A stretch of DNA of 64,000 bases, from contig JAHRYS010000001.1 in NCBI GenBank assembly GCA_020621985.1, positions 186,001 through 250,000 on the forward strand, given 5' to 3'. The notes under the pieces were generated by a model that made no database searches, was not told the origin of the DNA, and saw only the letters and a list, made by a program, of their open reading frames with translations. The position numbers and the translations under genes are program-made. Shown piece by piece: positions 44,487 through 52,599 of the stretch (position 1 is its first letter; each line of letters starts with the position of its first letter). The DNA is from Candidatus Ferrigenium altingense. Its GTDB lineage: Bacteria > Pseudomonadota > Gammaproteobacteria > Burkholderiales > Gallionellaceae.

Positions 44487-45761
44487 TTACTTCCTGTTGG
44501 CAATCGCGCGCCAGCCGATATCGCGGCGTATCTGGCAGCCATCGAAGTGAATTCCGTCGGCGATTTCATAGGCGCGTTTCTGCGCCATTTTCACCATCGT
44601 GCCCAGCGCGGTAACGCACAGCACGCGCCCGCCGTTGGTCACCACCTTGCCGTCCTGCATCGTTGTGCCGGCATGGAACACATGCGCGTCTTCCAGTTTT
44701 TTTGGCAAGCCGGTGATGGCATCTCCCTTGCGCGGCGTGTCGGGGTAATTGGCGGCGGCCATCACCACGCCGAGCGCGGTGCGCCGGTCCCATTCGGCTT
44801 CCACCTGATCCAGCGTGCCGTCGATGGCGTGTTCGAGGATGGCGGCAAAGTCGCTTTTCAGGCGCAGCATGATCGGCTGGGTTTCCGGGTCGCCCATGCG
44901 GCAGTTGAATTCCAGTACCTTGATACCGCCCTGCGCGTCGATCATCAAACCGGCATAGAGAAAACCGGTGTAAGTGATACCTTCTTTTTCCATGCCGCGC
45001 ACCACCGGTTGGATCACTTCGCGCAATACGCGCGCATGGATTTCCGGTGTGACCACGGGTGCGGGCGAATATGCGCCCATGCCGCCAGTGTTGGGGCCAT
45101 TATCGCCATCCAGTAAGCGCTTGTGATCCTGACTGGTCGCCATCGCCAGTACATTTTTGCCGTCCGCCATCACGATGAAGCTGGCCTCTTCGCCGGCAAG
45201 AAATTCCTCGATCACCACGCGCGCACCGGCGTCGCCGAGCCTGTTGTCGGACAGCATCATGTCGATCGCATCGAACGCTTCCTGTTTGTTCCTCGCGACG
45301 ACTACGCCCTTGCCCGCCGCGAGGCCATCCGCCTTGATGACGATGGGCGCGCCGTGCTTCTCGACATAGACTTTCGCTGCCACGATGTCGCTGAAGGTCT
45401 CGAAGAATGCGGTGGGGATGTGGTGGCGCGTCATGAAGCGCTTGGCGAAATCCTTGGAGGATTCCAGCTGCGCGGCGGCTTTGGTCGGGCCGAATATCTT
45501 CAGTCCGGCGGCGCGGAACGCATTCACGATACCCGCCGCCAATGGCGCTTCCGGGCCGACCACGGTCATGTAGATGTCTTCACGCTGGACGAATTCGATC
45601 AGCTCGGGAATGGTGCTGAGGGCGACATTCTCCACACCGTCCTCCAGCGCCGTGCCCGCATTGCCCGGTGCGACATACACCTTCTGCACCTTCGCTCCCT
45701 GCGCCAGACGCCATGCCAGCGCATGCTCGCGTCCGCCGGAACCGATTACTAAAATTTTCAT
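44487..45761 (-). CDS. purD: Phosphoribosylamine-glycine ligase PurD
   Basis: PurD is the GAR synthetase of purine synthesis, joining phosphoribosylamine and glycine with ATP. The N-terminal domain begins KILVIGSGGREHALAWRLAQ. ATP-grasp motifs include GPTKAAAQLESSKDFAKRFM, APIVIKADGLAAGKGVVVAR and LEFNCRMGDPETQPIMLRLK. The 424-residue length is standard. It is separated from purH, its usual operon partner, by a three-gene islet. Confidence 0.98.
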   Translation of the reverse strand: MKILVIGSGGREHALAWRLAQGAKVQKVYVAPGNAGTALEDGVENVALSTIPELIEFVQREDIYMTVVGPEAPLAAGIVNAFRAAGLKIFGPTKAAAQLESSKDFAKRFMTRHHIPTAFFETFSDIVAAKVYVEKHGAPIVIKADGLAAGKGVVVARNKQEAFDAIDMMLSDNRLGDAGARVVIEEFLAGEEASFIVMADGKNVLAMATSQDHKRLLDGDNGPNTGGMGAYSPAPVVTPEIHARVLREVIQPVVRGMEKEGITYTGFLYAGLMIDAQGGIKVLEFNCRMGDPETQPIMLRLKSDFAAILEHAIDGTLDQVEAEWDRRTALGVVMAAANYPDTPRKGDAITGLPKKLEDAHVFHAGTTMQDGKVVTNGGRVLCVTALGTMVKMAQKRAYEIADGIHFDGCQIRRDIGWRAIANRK

Positions 45762-45777
45762 ATTGACCCTACATTAC

Positions 45778-46188
45778 TTATTTTTTTAGAGCATCAACTT
45801 GCTTATGGAAATCGATGGACACATCAATTTGCTTTGAAAACAATTCGAGCCCCAATTCAAATTCCGACAGCTTTCTTTCTAATTTATATAGCTCGGAAAT
45901 TGTGGCGTTATCATTTTCCATAATCTTTGGTAACTGAATTTCCACAAATTCATTAAACATAGCAAGACTATGTTCAACAGTGCCTACATCAAGGTCGTCC
46001 GTCGAATTTATCTTATTGCTTAAATCTTGAGATAAATTTCTTAATCTATGGAACCCTCGAAGGATTTCATTGCTTTTCTCCAGATATTTAAGTGTTTTTG
46101 AATGTTTGTATTGATGAAGATTAAAAGCAAAGCTTGCTATTGAAATTAGTATTGCGACTAATGAAATAGCTAGCGTCATAGCGTTCAA
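45778..46188 (-). CDS. Hypothetical single-span membrane protein with coiled coil
   Basis: I do not recognise this 136-residue protein. A membrane helix (about 4-24, MTLAISLVAILISIASFAFN) is followed by a cytoplasmic or periplasmic helical region with heptad-like pattern (LKYLEKSNEILRGFHRLRNL, YKLERKLSEFELGLELFSKQ). Base composition is clearly more A+T-rich than the flanking purD and purH, which suggests recent acquisition. It is the last of three genes between purH and purD. Confidence 0.6.
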   Translation of the reverse strand: MNAMTLAISLVAILISIASFAFNLHQYKHSKTLKYLEKSNEILRGFHRLRNLSQDLSNKINSTDDLDVGTVEHSLAMFNEFVEIQLPKIMENDNATISELYKLERKLSEFELGLELFSKQIDVSIDFHKQVDALKK

Positions 46189-46241
46189 TCAATTCACATT
46201 CAAGAATAATCGGAGAACAATCTGGGTCAGACTAGCAATAC

Positions 46242-46478
46242 TTATAACGGCACAGAATCGTCATAAAGCGTTTCGGGCGATATGTCGATTTCCCCCGGCC
46301 AGATCACTGTCCCATAAGCGACTGCCGCACGATGAAACAATTGTTCGGCGGCAATGCGGTTCCAAGGGCGCATGGTCAGCAAAGGACGCATATCAAAACG
46401 CCGCTGTTCGCCATTTTTGAAATCCAGCTCTAGCTGAAAGTCAGGTGTGGTTTTAACTTTCACAACATCAAGCAGCAT
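46242..46478 (-). CDS. DUF2442-family small protein
   Basis: This 78-residue protein has the DUF2442 pattern: DVVKVKTTPDFQLELDFKNG, FDMRPLL, VAYGTVIWPGEIDISPETLY. Proteins of this kind are often encoded beside DUF4160 proteins, as here (nine-base spacing). Such pairs look like toxin-antitoxin modules but their function is not established. More A+T-rich than the neighbouring purine genes. Confidence 0.8.
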   Translation of the reverse strand: MLLDVVKVKTTPDFQLELDFKNGEQRRFDMRPLLTMRPWNRIAAEQLFHRAAVAYGTVIWPGEIDISPETLYDDSVPL

Positions 46479-46486
46479 TTTTCACC

Positions 46487-46756
46487 TCACTGGAGCGGAG
46501 CAATTCTGAACGGGTCTTCACCATTAACGGCCAATTCCCAATCCACCATCAATTCTTCTTTGTGAATTTCTATCCAAGCCTGAACCATCTTGAGTTGTTT
46601 TGGTGGAATTTTCCCATCCAAAATACTGCCGTCATCAATCAATATTGCAGCCTCGTCATCCTGATAGCGAACATGAATATGCGGAAGATGATGCCGCCGA
46701 TTGTCACGGTAGAACATCAAAACCAAGATGCCGTAAAACATGCTGATCGTCGGCAT
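46487..46756 (-). CDS. DUF4160-family small protein
   Basis: This 89-residue protein has the DUF4160 signature: PTISMFYGILVLMFYRDNRR then HHLPHIHVRYQDDEAAILID and GKIPPKQLKMVQAWIEIHKE then ELMVDWELA. It forms a tight pair with the DUF2442 gene downstream. The pair plus a membrane protein sits between purH and purD, where many relatives have nothing. Function unknown. Confidence 0.82.
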   Translation of the reverse strand: MPTISMFYGILVLMFYRDNRRHHLPHIHVRYQDDEAAILIDDGSILDGKIPPKQLKMVQAWIEIHKEELMVDWELAVNGEDPFRIAPLQ

Positions 46757-46785
46757 AAGATTTTTCCGTTTGTAAATTTTGACTG

Positions 46786-48351
46786 TTAATGCCTGAAGTG
46801 GCGGAAGCCGGTGAACACCATCGCAATCCCATGTTCATCCGCCGCCGCGATCACTTCCGTGTCGCGCATCGAGCCACCCGGCTGGATCACCGCTTTTGCG
46901 CCTGCTGCCGCCAGCACATCGATGCCGTCGCGGAACGGGAAGAAGGCATCGGATGACACCACGGAATCCTTCAGGCTCAGGCCTGCATTCTGCGCCTTGA
47001 TCGAGGCGATGCGCGTGCTGTCCACGCGGCTCATTTGCCCCGCGCCCACACCCAGCGTCTGGCCGTTCTTGCAGAACACGATGGCGTTGGACTTCACATA
47101 TTTGGCGACGCGCCACGCGAACAACAGGTCTTGCAGTTGTTCTTTGGTGGGTTGCGCCTTGGTGACCACCTTGAGCTGCGATGCCTGCACGTTGAGCGCG
47201 TCCGGTGATTGCACCAGCAGCCCGCCACTGACACGCTTCATGTCATATTGGTTGTGCGCGTTGGATAGCGGCGCGGTGAGCACACGCACGTTCTGCTTCG
47301 CCGCCGTGATCTTGAGCGCGGCCTCGGATGCGCTCGGTGCGATGATGAGCTCAACGAACTGGTTGGCGGTGATCTGCGTCGCGCTCTCGGCATCCAGTTC
47401 GCGGTTGAAGGCAATGATGCCGCCGAACGCGGAAGTGGTGTCGGTCGCATAGGCCAGCTTGTAGGCATTCAGCGCGCTATCCGCGATCGCCACGCCGCAC
47501 GGGTTGGCGTGCTTGACGATGACACAGGCAGGTTGATCGAAGGTCTTGACCAGTTCCCACGCGGCATCGGCGTCGCCGATGTTGTTGTAGGAGAGCTCCT
47601 TGCCCTGCAGTTGGGTGTAGTCGGCGATGCCGCCCGCTACCGGATTCAGGTCGCGATAGAACGCCGCGCTTTGGTGCGGGTTTTCGCCGTAGCGCATGTC
47701 CTGCACCTTGGCGAAGTTGAAGTTGATCTGCGCCGGGAATGCGCTCTTGGTACCATCGCTGTCGATGGCGGTGAGGTAGTTGCTGATCATGCTGTCGTAG
47801 GCGGCGGTGTGCGAGAAGGCTTTTTTCGCCAGATCGAAACGTGTCGCGTCGCTCACCGCGCTGTTGTTGGTTTGCATCTCGGCCAGCACCGAAGTGTAAT
47901 CGGTCGGGTCGGTGACGATGGCGACATGGCCGTGGTTCTTCGCCGCCGCGCGCACCATGGTTGGGCCGCCGATATCGATGTTCTCGATGGCGTCTTCCAG
48001 CGTGCAGCCGGGCTTGGCGATGGTCGCCGCGAACGGATACAGGTTTACCACTACCAGGTCGATGGTCGGGATGCCGTGCTTCTTCAGCGTGGCAACGTGT
48101 TCCGGCAGATCGCGCCGCGCCAGGATGCCCGCGTGGACTTTCGGTTGCAGGGTCTTCACGCGCCCGTCCAGCATCTCGGGGAAACCGGTGTAATCCGCCA
48201 CTTCAGTGCAAGGCACGCCGTTGTCGGCGAGCAGTTTGGCCGTGCCGCCGGTGGAGAGGATGGTTACGCCGAGCTGGTTCAAGCCTTGCGCGAATTCGAG
48301 GACGCCGGATTTGTCCGACACGCTGATGAGTGCTTGTTTGATGGTTGCCAT
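46786..48351 (-). CDS. purH: Bifunctional AICAR formyltransferase/IMP cyclohydrolase PurH
   Basis: PurH carries out the last two steps of IMP synthesis. The N-terminal MGS-like cyclohydrolase domain has [40 protein letters not shown] and [20 protein letters not shown]. The C-terminal formyltransferase domain has [34 protein letters not shown] and [20 protein letters not shown]. The 521-residue length is standard. It follows fis on the same strand, 40 bases downstream. Confidence 0.98.
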   Translation of the reverse strand: MATIKQALISVSDKSGVLEFAQGLNQLGVTILSTGGTAKLLADNGVPCTEVADYTGFPEMLDGRVKTLQPKVHAGILARRDLPEHVATLKKHGIPTIDLVVVNLYPFAATIAKPGCTLEDAIENIDIGGPTMVRAAAKNHGHVAIVTDPTDYTSVLAEMQTNNSAVSDATRFDLAKKAFSHTAAYDSMISNYLTAIDSDGTKSAFPAQINFNFAKVQDMRYGENPHQSAAFYRDLNPVAGGIADYTQLQGKELSYNNIGDADAAWELVKTFDQPACVIVKHANPCGVAIADSALNAYKLAYATDTTSAFGGIIAFNRELDAESATQITANQFVELIIAPSASEAALKITAAKQNVRVLTAPLSNAHNQYDMKRVSGGLLVQSPDALNVQASQLKVVTKAQPTKEQLQDLLFAWRVAKYVKSNAIVFCKNGQTLGVGAGQMSRVDSTRIASIKAQNAGLSLKDSVVSSDAFFPFRDGIDVLAAAGAKAVIQPGGSMRDTEVIAAADEHGIAMVFTGFRHFRH

Positions 48352-48391
48352 GATGATTCCAGTTTAAAAAAGAATTTTGTGTGGAGCGCTC

Positions 48392-48643
48392 CTACGCAAT
48401 TCCATGCTGCAACATCTTCTTGCGTAACGTATTGCGGTTGATGCCCAGCATCTCCGAGGCGTGCGACTGGTTACCGCCGGCGTGTTCCAGCACCATTTCG
48501 AGCAGCGGTTTTTCGACGCAGTCCATCACCATGTCATACATGCCGCAGCATGGCTCTTCGCCGTCGAGGTCTTTGAAATATTCCTTGAGTGCCTTGCGCA
48601 CACAGCGCGCTATGTCATTTTCGTTTATTTCGCAATTGTTCAT
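48392..48643 (-). CDS. fis: Fis-family DNA-binding protein
   Basis: Fis is a nucleoid-associated regulator of rRNA and other genes. The 83-residue protein has a C-terminal helix-turn-helix (LLEMVLEHAGGNQSHASEML then GINRNTLRKKMLQHGI) that matches Fis/NtrC C-terminal regions. The start ATG overlaps the dusB stop in an ATGA. The dusB-fis pairing is widespread in proteobacteria and supports the name. Confidence 0.92.
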   Translation of the reverse strand: MNNCEINENDIARCVRKALKEYFKDLDGEEPCCGMYDMVMDCVEKPLLEMVLEHAGGNQSHASEMLGINRNTLRKKMLQHGIA

Positions 48644-49647
48644 GCTGCCAGTTCCTCAACGTAATGCAGTTGTGCTCCGTGCTGCGCCTGCTCGGCAAAA
48701 AAATCATCTACTGCCGCCAATTGTCCGGCAGGGCTTTCCAATTGATTCATCCGGTGGCGGAAATGTGCCGAACCGGCCAGCCCTTTGGTGTACCAGGAGA
48801 TGTGCTTGCGCGCCACGCGCAGCCCGGTGTGCTCGCCGTAGAAGTCATACAGTTCAAGCACATGCGCCAGCAGCACGCGCCGGATCTCACCGGTTTCCGG
48901 CGCGGGCAAATATTCGCCGGTTTTCAGGAAATAGTCGATCTCGCGGAACAGCCAAGGGCGGCCTTGCGCCGCGCGGCCGATCATCACGGCGTCCGCGCCG
49001 GTATGTTTCAGCACGTAGCTGGCTTTCTCCGGCGTGGTGATGTCGCCATTGGCGATGATGGGAATGCTCACGCTGGCTTTTACCGCCGCGATGGTGTCGT
49101 ACTCGGCCTCGCCGGTATAGGCGCAGGCGCGGGTGCGGCCATGGATCGCCAAGGCCTGAATGCCCGCGGCTTCGGCAAGCCTGGCGATGCGTATTGCGTT
49201 GCGGTTCTGTTTGTCCCAGCCGGTGCGAATCTTCAGCGTGACCGGCACATCCACCGCGCCGACCACCGCTTCCAGCAATTGGGCGACCAGCGGCTCATTT
49301 TGCAACAGCGCGGAGCCGGCCATCACGTTGCAGATTTTTTTGGCCGGGCAACCCATGTTGATGTCGATGATCTGCGCGCCGTGATCCACGTTGTATTTTG
49401 CGGCCTGCGCCAGCATTTTGGCATCCGCGCCGACGATCTGCACCGAGACCGGCCCGGCTTCGCCTTCGTGATTGGCGCGCCGTTTGGTCTTCTCCGAACC
49501 GTACAGCAGCGAATTGGACGCCACCATCTCGCTCACCGCCATGCCCGCGCCCATGCGTTTGCAGAGCATGCGGAAAGGGCGATCGGTTACCCCTGCCATA
49601 GGGGCAACGATGAGATTGTTCTTAAGTTGGTATGGGCCGATATGCAT
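48640..49647 (-). CDS. dusB: tRNA-dihydrouridine synthase DusB
   Basis: DusB uses FMN and NADPH to reduce uridine in tRNA. The 335-residue TIM-barrel protein has LIVAPMAGVTDRPFRMLCKR, IIDINMGCPAKKICNVMAGS (catalytic Cys), LAIHGRTRACAYTGEAEYDT and ANGDITTPEKA. Length and context with fis are typical of DusB rather than DusA or DusC. Confidence 0.95.
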   Translation of the reverse strand: MHIGPYQLKNNLIVAPMAGVTDRPFRMLCKRMGAGMAVSEMVASNSLLYGSEKTKRRANHEGEAGPVSVQIVGADAKMLAQAAKYNVDHGAQIIDINMGCPAKKICNVMAGSALLQNEPLVAQLLEAVVGAVDVPVTLKIRTGWDKQNRNAIRIARLAEAAGIQALAIHGRTRACAYTGEAEYDTIAAVKASVSIPIIANGDITTPEKASYVLKHTGADAVMIGRAAQGRPWLFREIDYFLKTGEYLPAPETGEIRRVLLAHVLELYDFYGEHTGLRVARKHISWYTKGLAGSAHFRHRMNQLESPAGQLAAVDDFFAEQAQHGAQLHYVEELAA

Positions 49648-49856
49648 GATGATTTTTCGCGGGGGGTGCGATTATAAATGAAACTGGATGCCATGCTATG
49701 ATTGCCTCCATGGATTTTTGAAATCGCGATGCCAGGTTCTGTCAGGCGGAAGCCGGTTTGACCGCTCCACCCGAATGCAGCCGGTGTGAACGAAAATGCA
49801 AGGAAAGTAACTGCTTGTCAGCACGATACGTCTTCAATTAACCCAAGAGAATATCC

Positions 49857-50672
49857 ATGAAAACGAAGCAAAGCGAAGTTTCAGAGAAGGCTAATGCCCG
49901 CCAAGGCGGGCGTTATGCCGCAACTAAAAAATTTCCTGCCTTGACCCTTCGGCTTCGCTCAGGACTAAAGGCCTTGCCGAAGTGGCTCGCCCTGTTTTTG
50001 TTTGCATGGCTGTCTTCCGCGCAAGCCGGAGAGAACGAGATTCGCCAATCGCTGCAAAGCAAATTTCCCAATATCGGCAAGCTTGAACATATCGTCAAGA
50101 CACCCTATGCCGGGCTTTATGAAGTGATCGTCAACGATCAGCTTTTATATACCGATGCGCAAGGACAATACCTGTTCGATGGCAGCGTGATCGAGGTAAA
50201 AAGCCGCCGCGATGTGACGGAAGAGCGCCGCCGCCAATTGTTTGCGATCGAGTTCGACAAGTTGCCGCTCGACCTCGCGGTGAAGAAAGTAAAGGGCAAC
50301 GGCAAGCGCAAGCTGGCCTATTTTACTGACCCTAATTGCGGTTTTTGCAAACGTCTGGAGAAAGAATTAAGCAAAATCGATAATGTCACCCTGTATGTGT
50401 TTTTGTACCCGATGTTCCAGGGCTCGGATGAGATAGTGCGCAATGTGTACTGCGCCAAAGATCCGGTCAAGGCGTGGGGCGACCTGATGCTGAACGGCAT
50501 TGCGCCGGCCGGCGCGTCTTGCAAGACGCCTACCGATAAAGTGCTGGCGTTGGGCAAAAAGCTGCGCGTTACTGGCACGCCAAACCTGATTTTTGGCGAT
50601 GGGATGCAGGTCCCCGGATATTTGCCTGCCGAAGAATTGGAAAAACGCCTGGGTGAGGATGGCAAAAAATAG
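49857..50672 (+). CDS. dsbC: Thiol:disulfide interchange protein DsbC family, with repeat-encoded N-terminal leader
   Basis: DsbC is a periplasmic disulfide isomerase. The mature part has a dimerisation domain (about 60-130) and a thioredoxin domain with CGFC (YFTDPNCGFCKRLEKELS, about 160). The second conserved motif is VTGTPNLIFGDG with cis-Pro. The signal peptide (PKWLALFLFAWLSSAQA) begins only at about residue 40. The first 40 residues are encoded by a GC hairpin (49896-49911) and a REP-like 21-mer (49945-49965). A TTG at 49974 with AGGA nine bases before it may be the true start. Reduction would need DsbD-type partners, which are not in this window. Confidence 0.9.
   Translation: MKTKQSEVSEKANARQGGRYAATKKFPALTLRLRSGLKALPKWLALFLFAWLSSAQAGENEIRQSLQSKFPNIGKLEHIVKTPYAGLYEVIVNDQLLYTDAQGQYLFDGSVIEVKSRRDVTEERRRQLFAIEFDKLPLDLAVKKVKGNGKRKLAYFTDPNCGFCKRLEKELSKIDNVTLYVFLYPMFQGSDEIVRNVYCAKDPVKAWGDLMLNGIAPAGASCKTPTDKVLALGKKLRVTGTPNLIFGDGMQVPGYLPAEELEKRLGEDGKK
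49896..49911. repeat. GCCCGCC-AA-GGCGGGC hairpin in the dsbC 5' region
   Basis: A perfect seven-base inverted repeat with a two-base loop, in frame within the annotated dsbC leader. It has no T-run. It resembles a dispersed GC hairpin rather than a terminator. Confidence 0.75.
49945..49965. repeat. REP-like 21-mer in the dsbC leader
   Basis: CCCTTCGGCTTCGCTCAGGA followed by C; its reverse complement matches 43767-43787 in hemF with one mismatch. It encodes LRLRS in the dsbC leader. Confidence 0.75.
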
Positions 50673-50693
50673 GGGGTTTGCATGAGCGCCACG

Positions 50694-50877
50694 ATCAACC
50701 CTTAAAGCCGTAGTTCAATCCGCTATAGGGGCATACGGCGTTGTGACCATCAGCATCGGCGGCGTCCATCGCCTGCCCGGCCGGGAATCCACCGAGGCAG
50801 AGCCGGTCAAACTGGCCGACCAGGCATTGCACGCCGCCAAGCAGGGCGGAGGCAACCGTGCTCATATCGTTGCTTAG
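50694..50877 (+). pseudogene. C-terminal remnant of a GGDEF diguanylate cyclase
   Basis: In one frame the sequence reads VVTISIGGVHRLPGRESTEA, KLADQALHAAKQGGGNRA, HIVA, stop. This is the end of a GGDEF domain (compare VTxSIGVA...ADxALYxAKxxGRN). No start codon, GGDEF motif or N-terminal part precedes it, because dsbC ends at 50672. It is a degraded fragment and not a functional gene. Confidence 0.8.
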
Positions 50878-50911
50878 CCAGCATTGTCGACCATTCCGGA
50901 AACCCCCGCTT

Positions 50912-52114
50912 CTACGGGCTGAGCGCAGGCTCTGCGCCCTTGGGAAACAGCACCCACATCTGGCCGCCCTGTTTCATGCGTCCCGCCTGAATGCCCGCCA
51001 ACTCGCCGAAGCCCCAGAAAAAATCGGCGCGCACCGCACCCTTGATTGCGCCGCCGGTGTCTTGCGCCACCATCAGGCGATTCAGCGGCTCGGCGGTGTT
51101 CGGGTAAGTGGTCGCGAGGAATACCGGCGCGCCGAGCGGGATGGTGCGCGGATCTACCGCGATACTGTAGGTCTCGGTCAGCGGCACGCCCAGTGCGCCC
51201 AGCGGCGCGGACAATCCATTCGGCAATTCGCGGAAAAACACGTAGCTGGGGTTTTGCGCCAGCAGCGCGGGGAGTTTTTCCGGGTATCGTTCCGCCCAAC
51301 CCTTGATGCCCTGCATCGAGGCCTCCTCGATCTTGAGTTCGCCCATTTCGACCAGTTTTTTGCCGATGGAAATATACGGATGACCGTTCTGCTCGGCGTA
51401 ACCGACTTTCACCAGGCTGCCACCCGGCAATTCGATGCGCCCCGAGCCCTGGATTTGCAGGAAGAACAGATCGACCGCATTTTCCACCCAGAATAATTCG
51501 CGCCCTTGCAGTGCGGTCTTCCCTGCTTCGATCTCGGCGCGATTGTAATAAGGCACGACGCGTTTGCCTTGCAGCCGCCCGCGCAAGCGCAGATCCTTCA
51601 GTTGCGGATAGGCCTCGCCCAGATCGATGGTCAGCAGATCGTCCGGCACGGCATACAGCGGATAGCGGAAGCGCTCGGTCCTGATGCGGCTACCGGCCAG
51701 CTTCGGTTCGTAATAGCCGGTGATCAGCCCTTGCGAAGAGCCATCTGGGTTGAAGACCTGGTAGGGCGTGAAGCCTTCCTCAAAAAAAGTGCGTAGCGCG
51801 GCGTTATCGGGTTGCGCCAATTCCACGGTGCGCGCGCATACCGTTTGCCAGCTCGGCTTGCTCTTCAGCGCGCGACAGCTTTGCAAAAAGGCTGTCCAGG
51901 CGGGCTGCAAATCCGTCGTCTGCCAGTCCGGCAGCATCTCCCATTTGCTTACCGCAAACGGCGCGGCGGGAAGCGCGACCGGCGCGACAGTTGGCGGTGC
52001 GACCAGCGGCTTGGGCGGTGCGGCACAGGCGGCCAGAAAAATCAGCAACAGTGGCGCGGTGCGCCGTGCCGGAACAAAAGTTCCCCGTGCCCCTGCATTC
52101 CTGGCGTTATCCAT
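50912..52114 (-). CDS. mltA: Membrane-bound lytic murein transglycosylase A MltA
   Basis: MltA cleaves peptidoglycan to 1,6-anhydromuropeptides at the outer membrane. The ATG at 52114 gives a 400-residue lipoprotein with signal and lipobox LAAC. Conserved MltA sequence includes GLITGYYEPKLAGSRIRTER, VDLFFLQIQGSGRIELPGGS and YSIAVDPRTIPLGAPVFLAT. The 3D-domain aspartates lie near VAQDTGGAIKGAVRADFFWG. It starts eight bases after the apaG stop. Confidence 0.95.
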   Translation of the reverse strand: MDNARNAGARGTFVPARRTAPLLLIFLAACAAPPKPLVAPPTVAPVALPAAPFAVSKWEMLPDWQTTDLQPAWTAFLQSCRALKSKPSWQTVCARTVELAQPDNAALRTFFEEGFTPYQVFNPDGSSQGLITGYYEPKLAGSRIRTERFRYPLYAVPDDLLTIDLGEAYPQLKDLRLRGRLQGKRVVPYYNRAEIEAGKTALQGRELFWVENAVDLFFLQIQGSGRIELPGGSLVKVGYAEQNGHPYISIGKKLVEMGELKIEEASMQGIKGWAERYPEKLPALLAQNPSYVFFRELPNGLSAPLGALGVPLTETYSIAVDPRTIPLGAPVFLATTYPNTAEPLNRLMVAQDTGGAIKGAVRADFFWGFGELAGIQAGRMKQGGQMWVLFPKGAEPALSP

Positions 52115-52121
52115 TAACCTG

Positions 52122-52505
52122 CTAATGCAAAACACGCGGCACACTCAATACAAATTGTGGAATCTCAACATCGAACTGCGTGCCGTCGTCGGCATGCATC
52201 CGGTAGCTGCCGCGCATCGTGCCGACCTGGGTGGACAGCACTGTGCCGCTGGTGTATTCGAAATTCTGGTTCGGCTTGAGCAGGGGCTGCTCACCCACCA
52301 CGCCTTGTCCGCGCACTTCCTGAACGTGGTTGTTGGCATCGGTGATGATCCAGTGACGGCTGATGAGTTTGGCGGCGACGCTGCCAAGATTGGTTATGTT
52401 GATGGTATAGGAAAATACGAAGCGATTACTCGCTTCATCGGATTGGTCTGGCAGGTAATTTACCTGCGTCTGGATGATGAAACCTTGCAGGTCGTTTTTT
52501 TCCAT
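52122..52505 (-). CDS. apaG: ApaG family protein
   Basis: ApaG is a small protein with a fibronectin type III-like fold; its role in bacteria is not settled. The ATG at 52505 gives 127 residues, the family norm; a longer frame to 52595 is unlikely. Diagnostic sequence includes FVFSYTINITNLGSVAAKLI then SRHWIITDANNHVQEVRGQG and GTMRGSYRMHADDGTQFDVE. The ribosome site is weak. It is co-directional with mltA. Confidence 0.93.
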   Translation of the reverse strand: MEKNDLQGFIIQTQVNYLPDQSDEASNRFVFSYTINITNLGSVAAKLISRHWIITDANNHVQEVRGQGVVGEQPLLKPNQNFEYTSGTVLSTQVGTMRGSYRMHADDGTQFDVEIPQFVLSVPRVLH

Positions 52506-52599
52506 GCGCGGTATTTGAACCGATTTTCCTCCGGCTCGCAAGATGGAATATGGGAGGCAAGCTGATAATTTATTTGGCGGGAAGGTGTGCTGCACGGCG

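Noticed and set aside
44274-45116. 280-codon plus-strand frame opposite purD
   Set aside because: A shadow of purD; no start or domain evidence.
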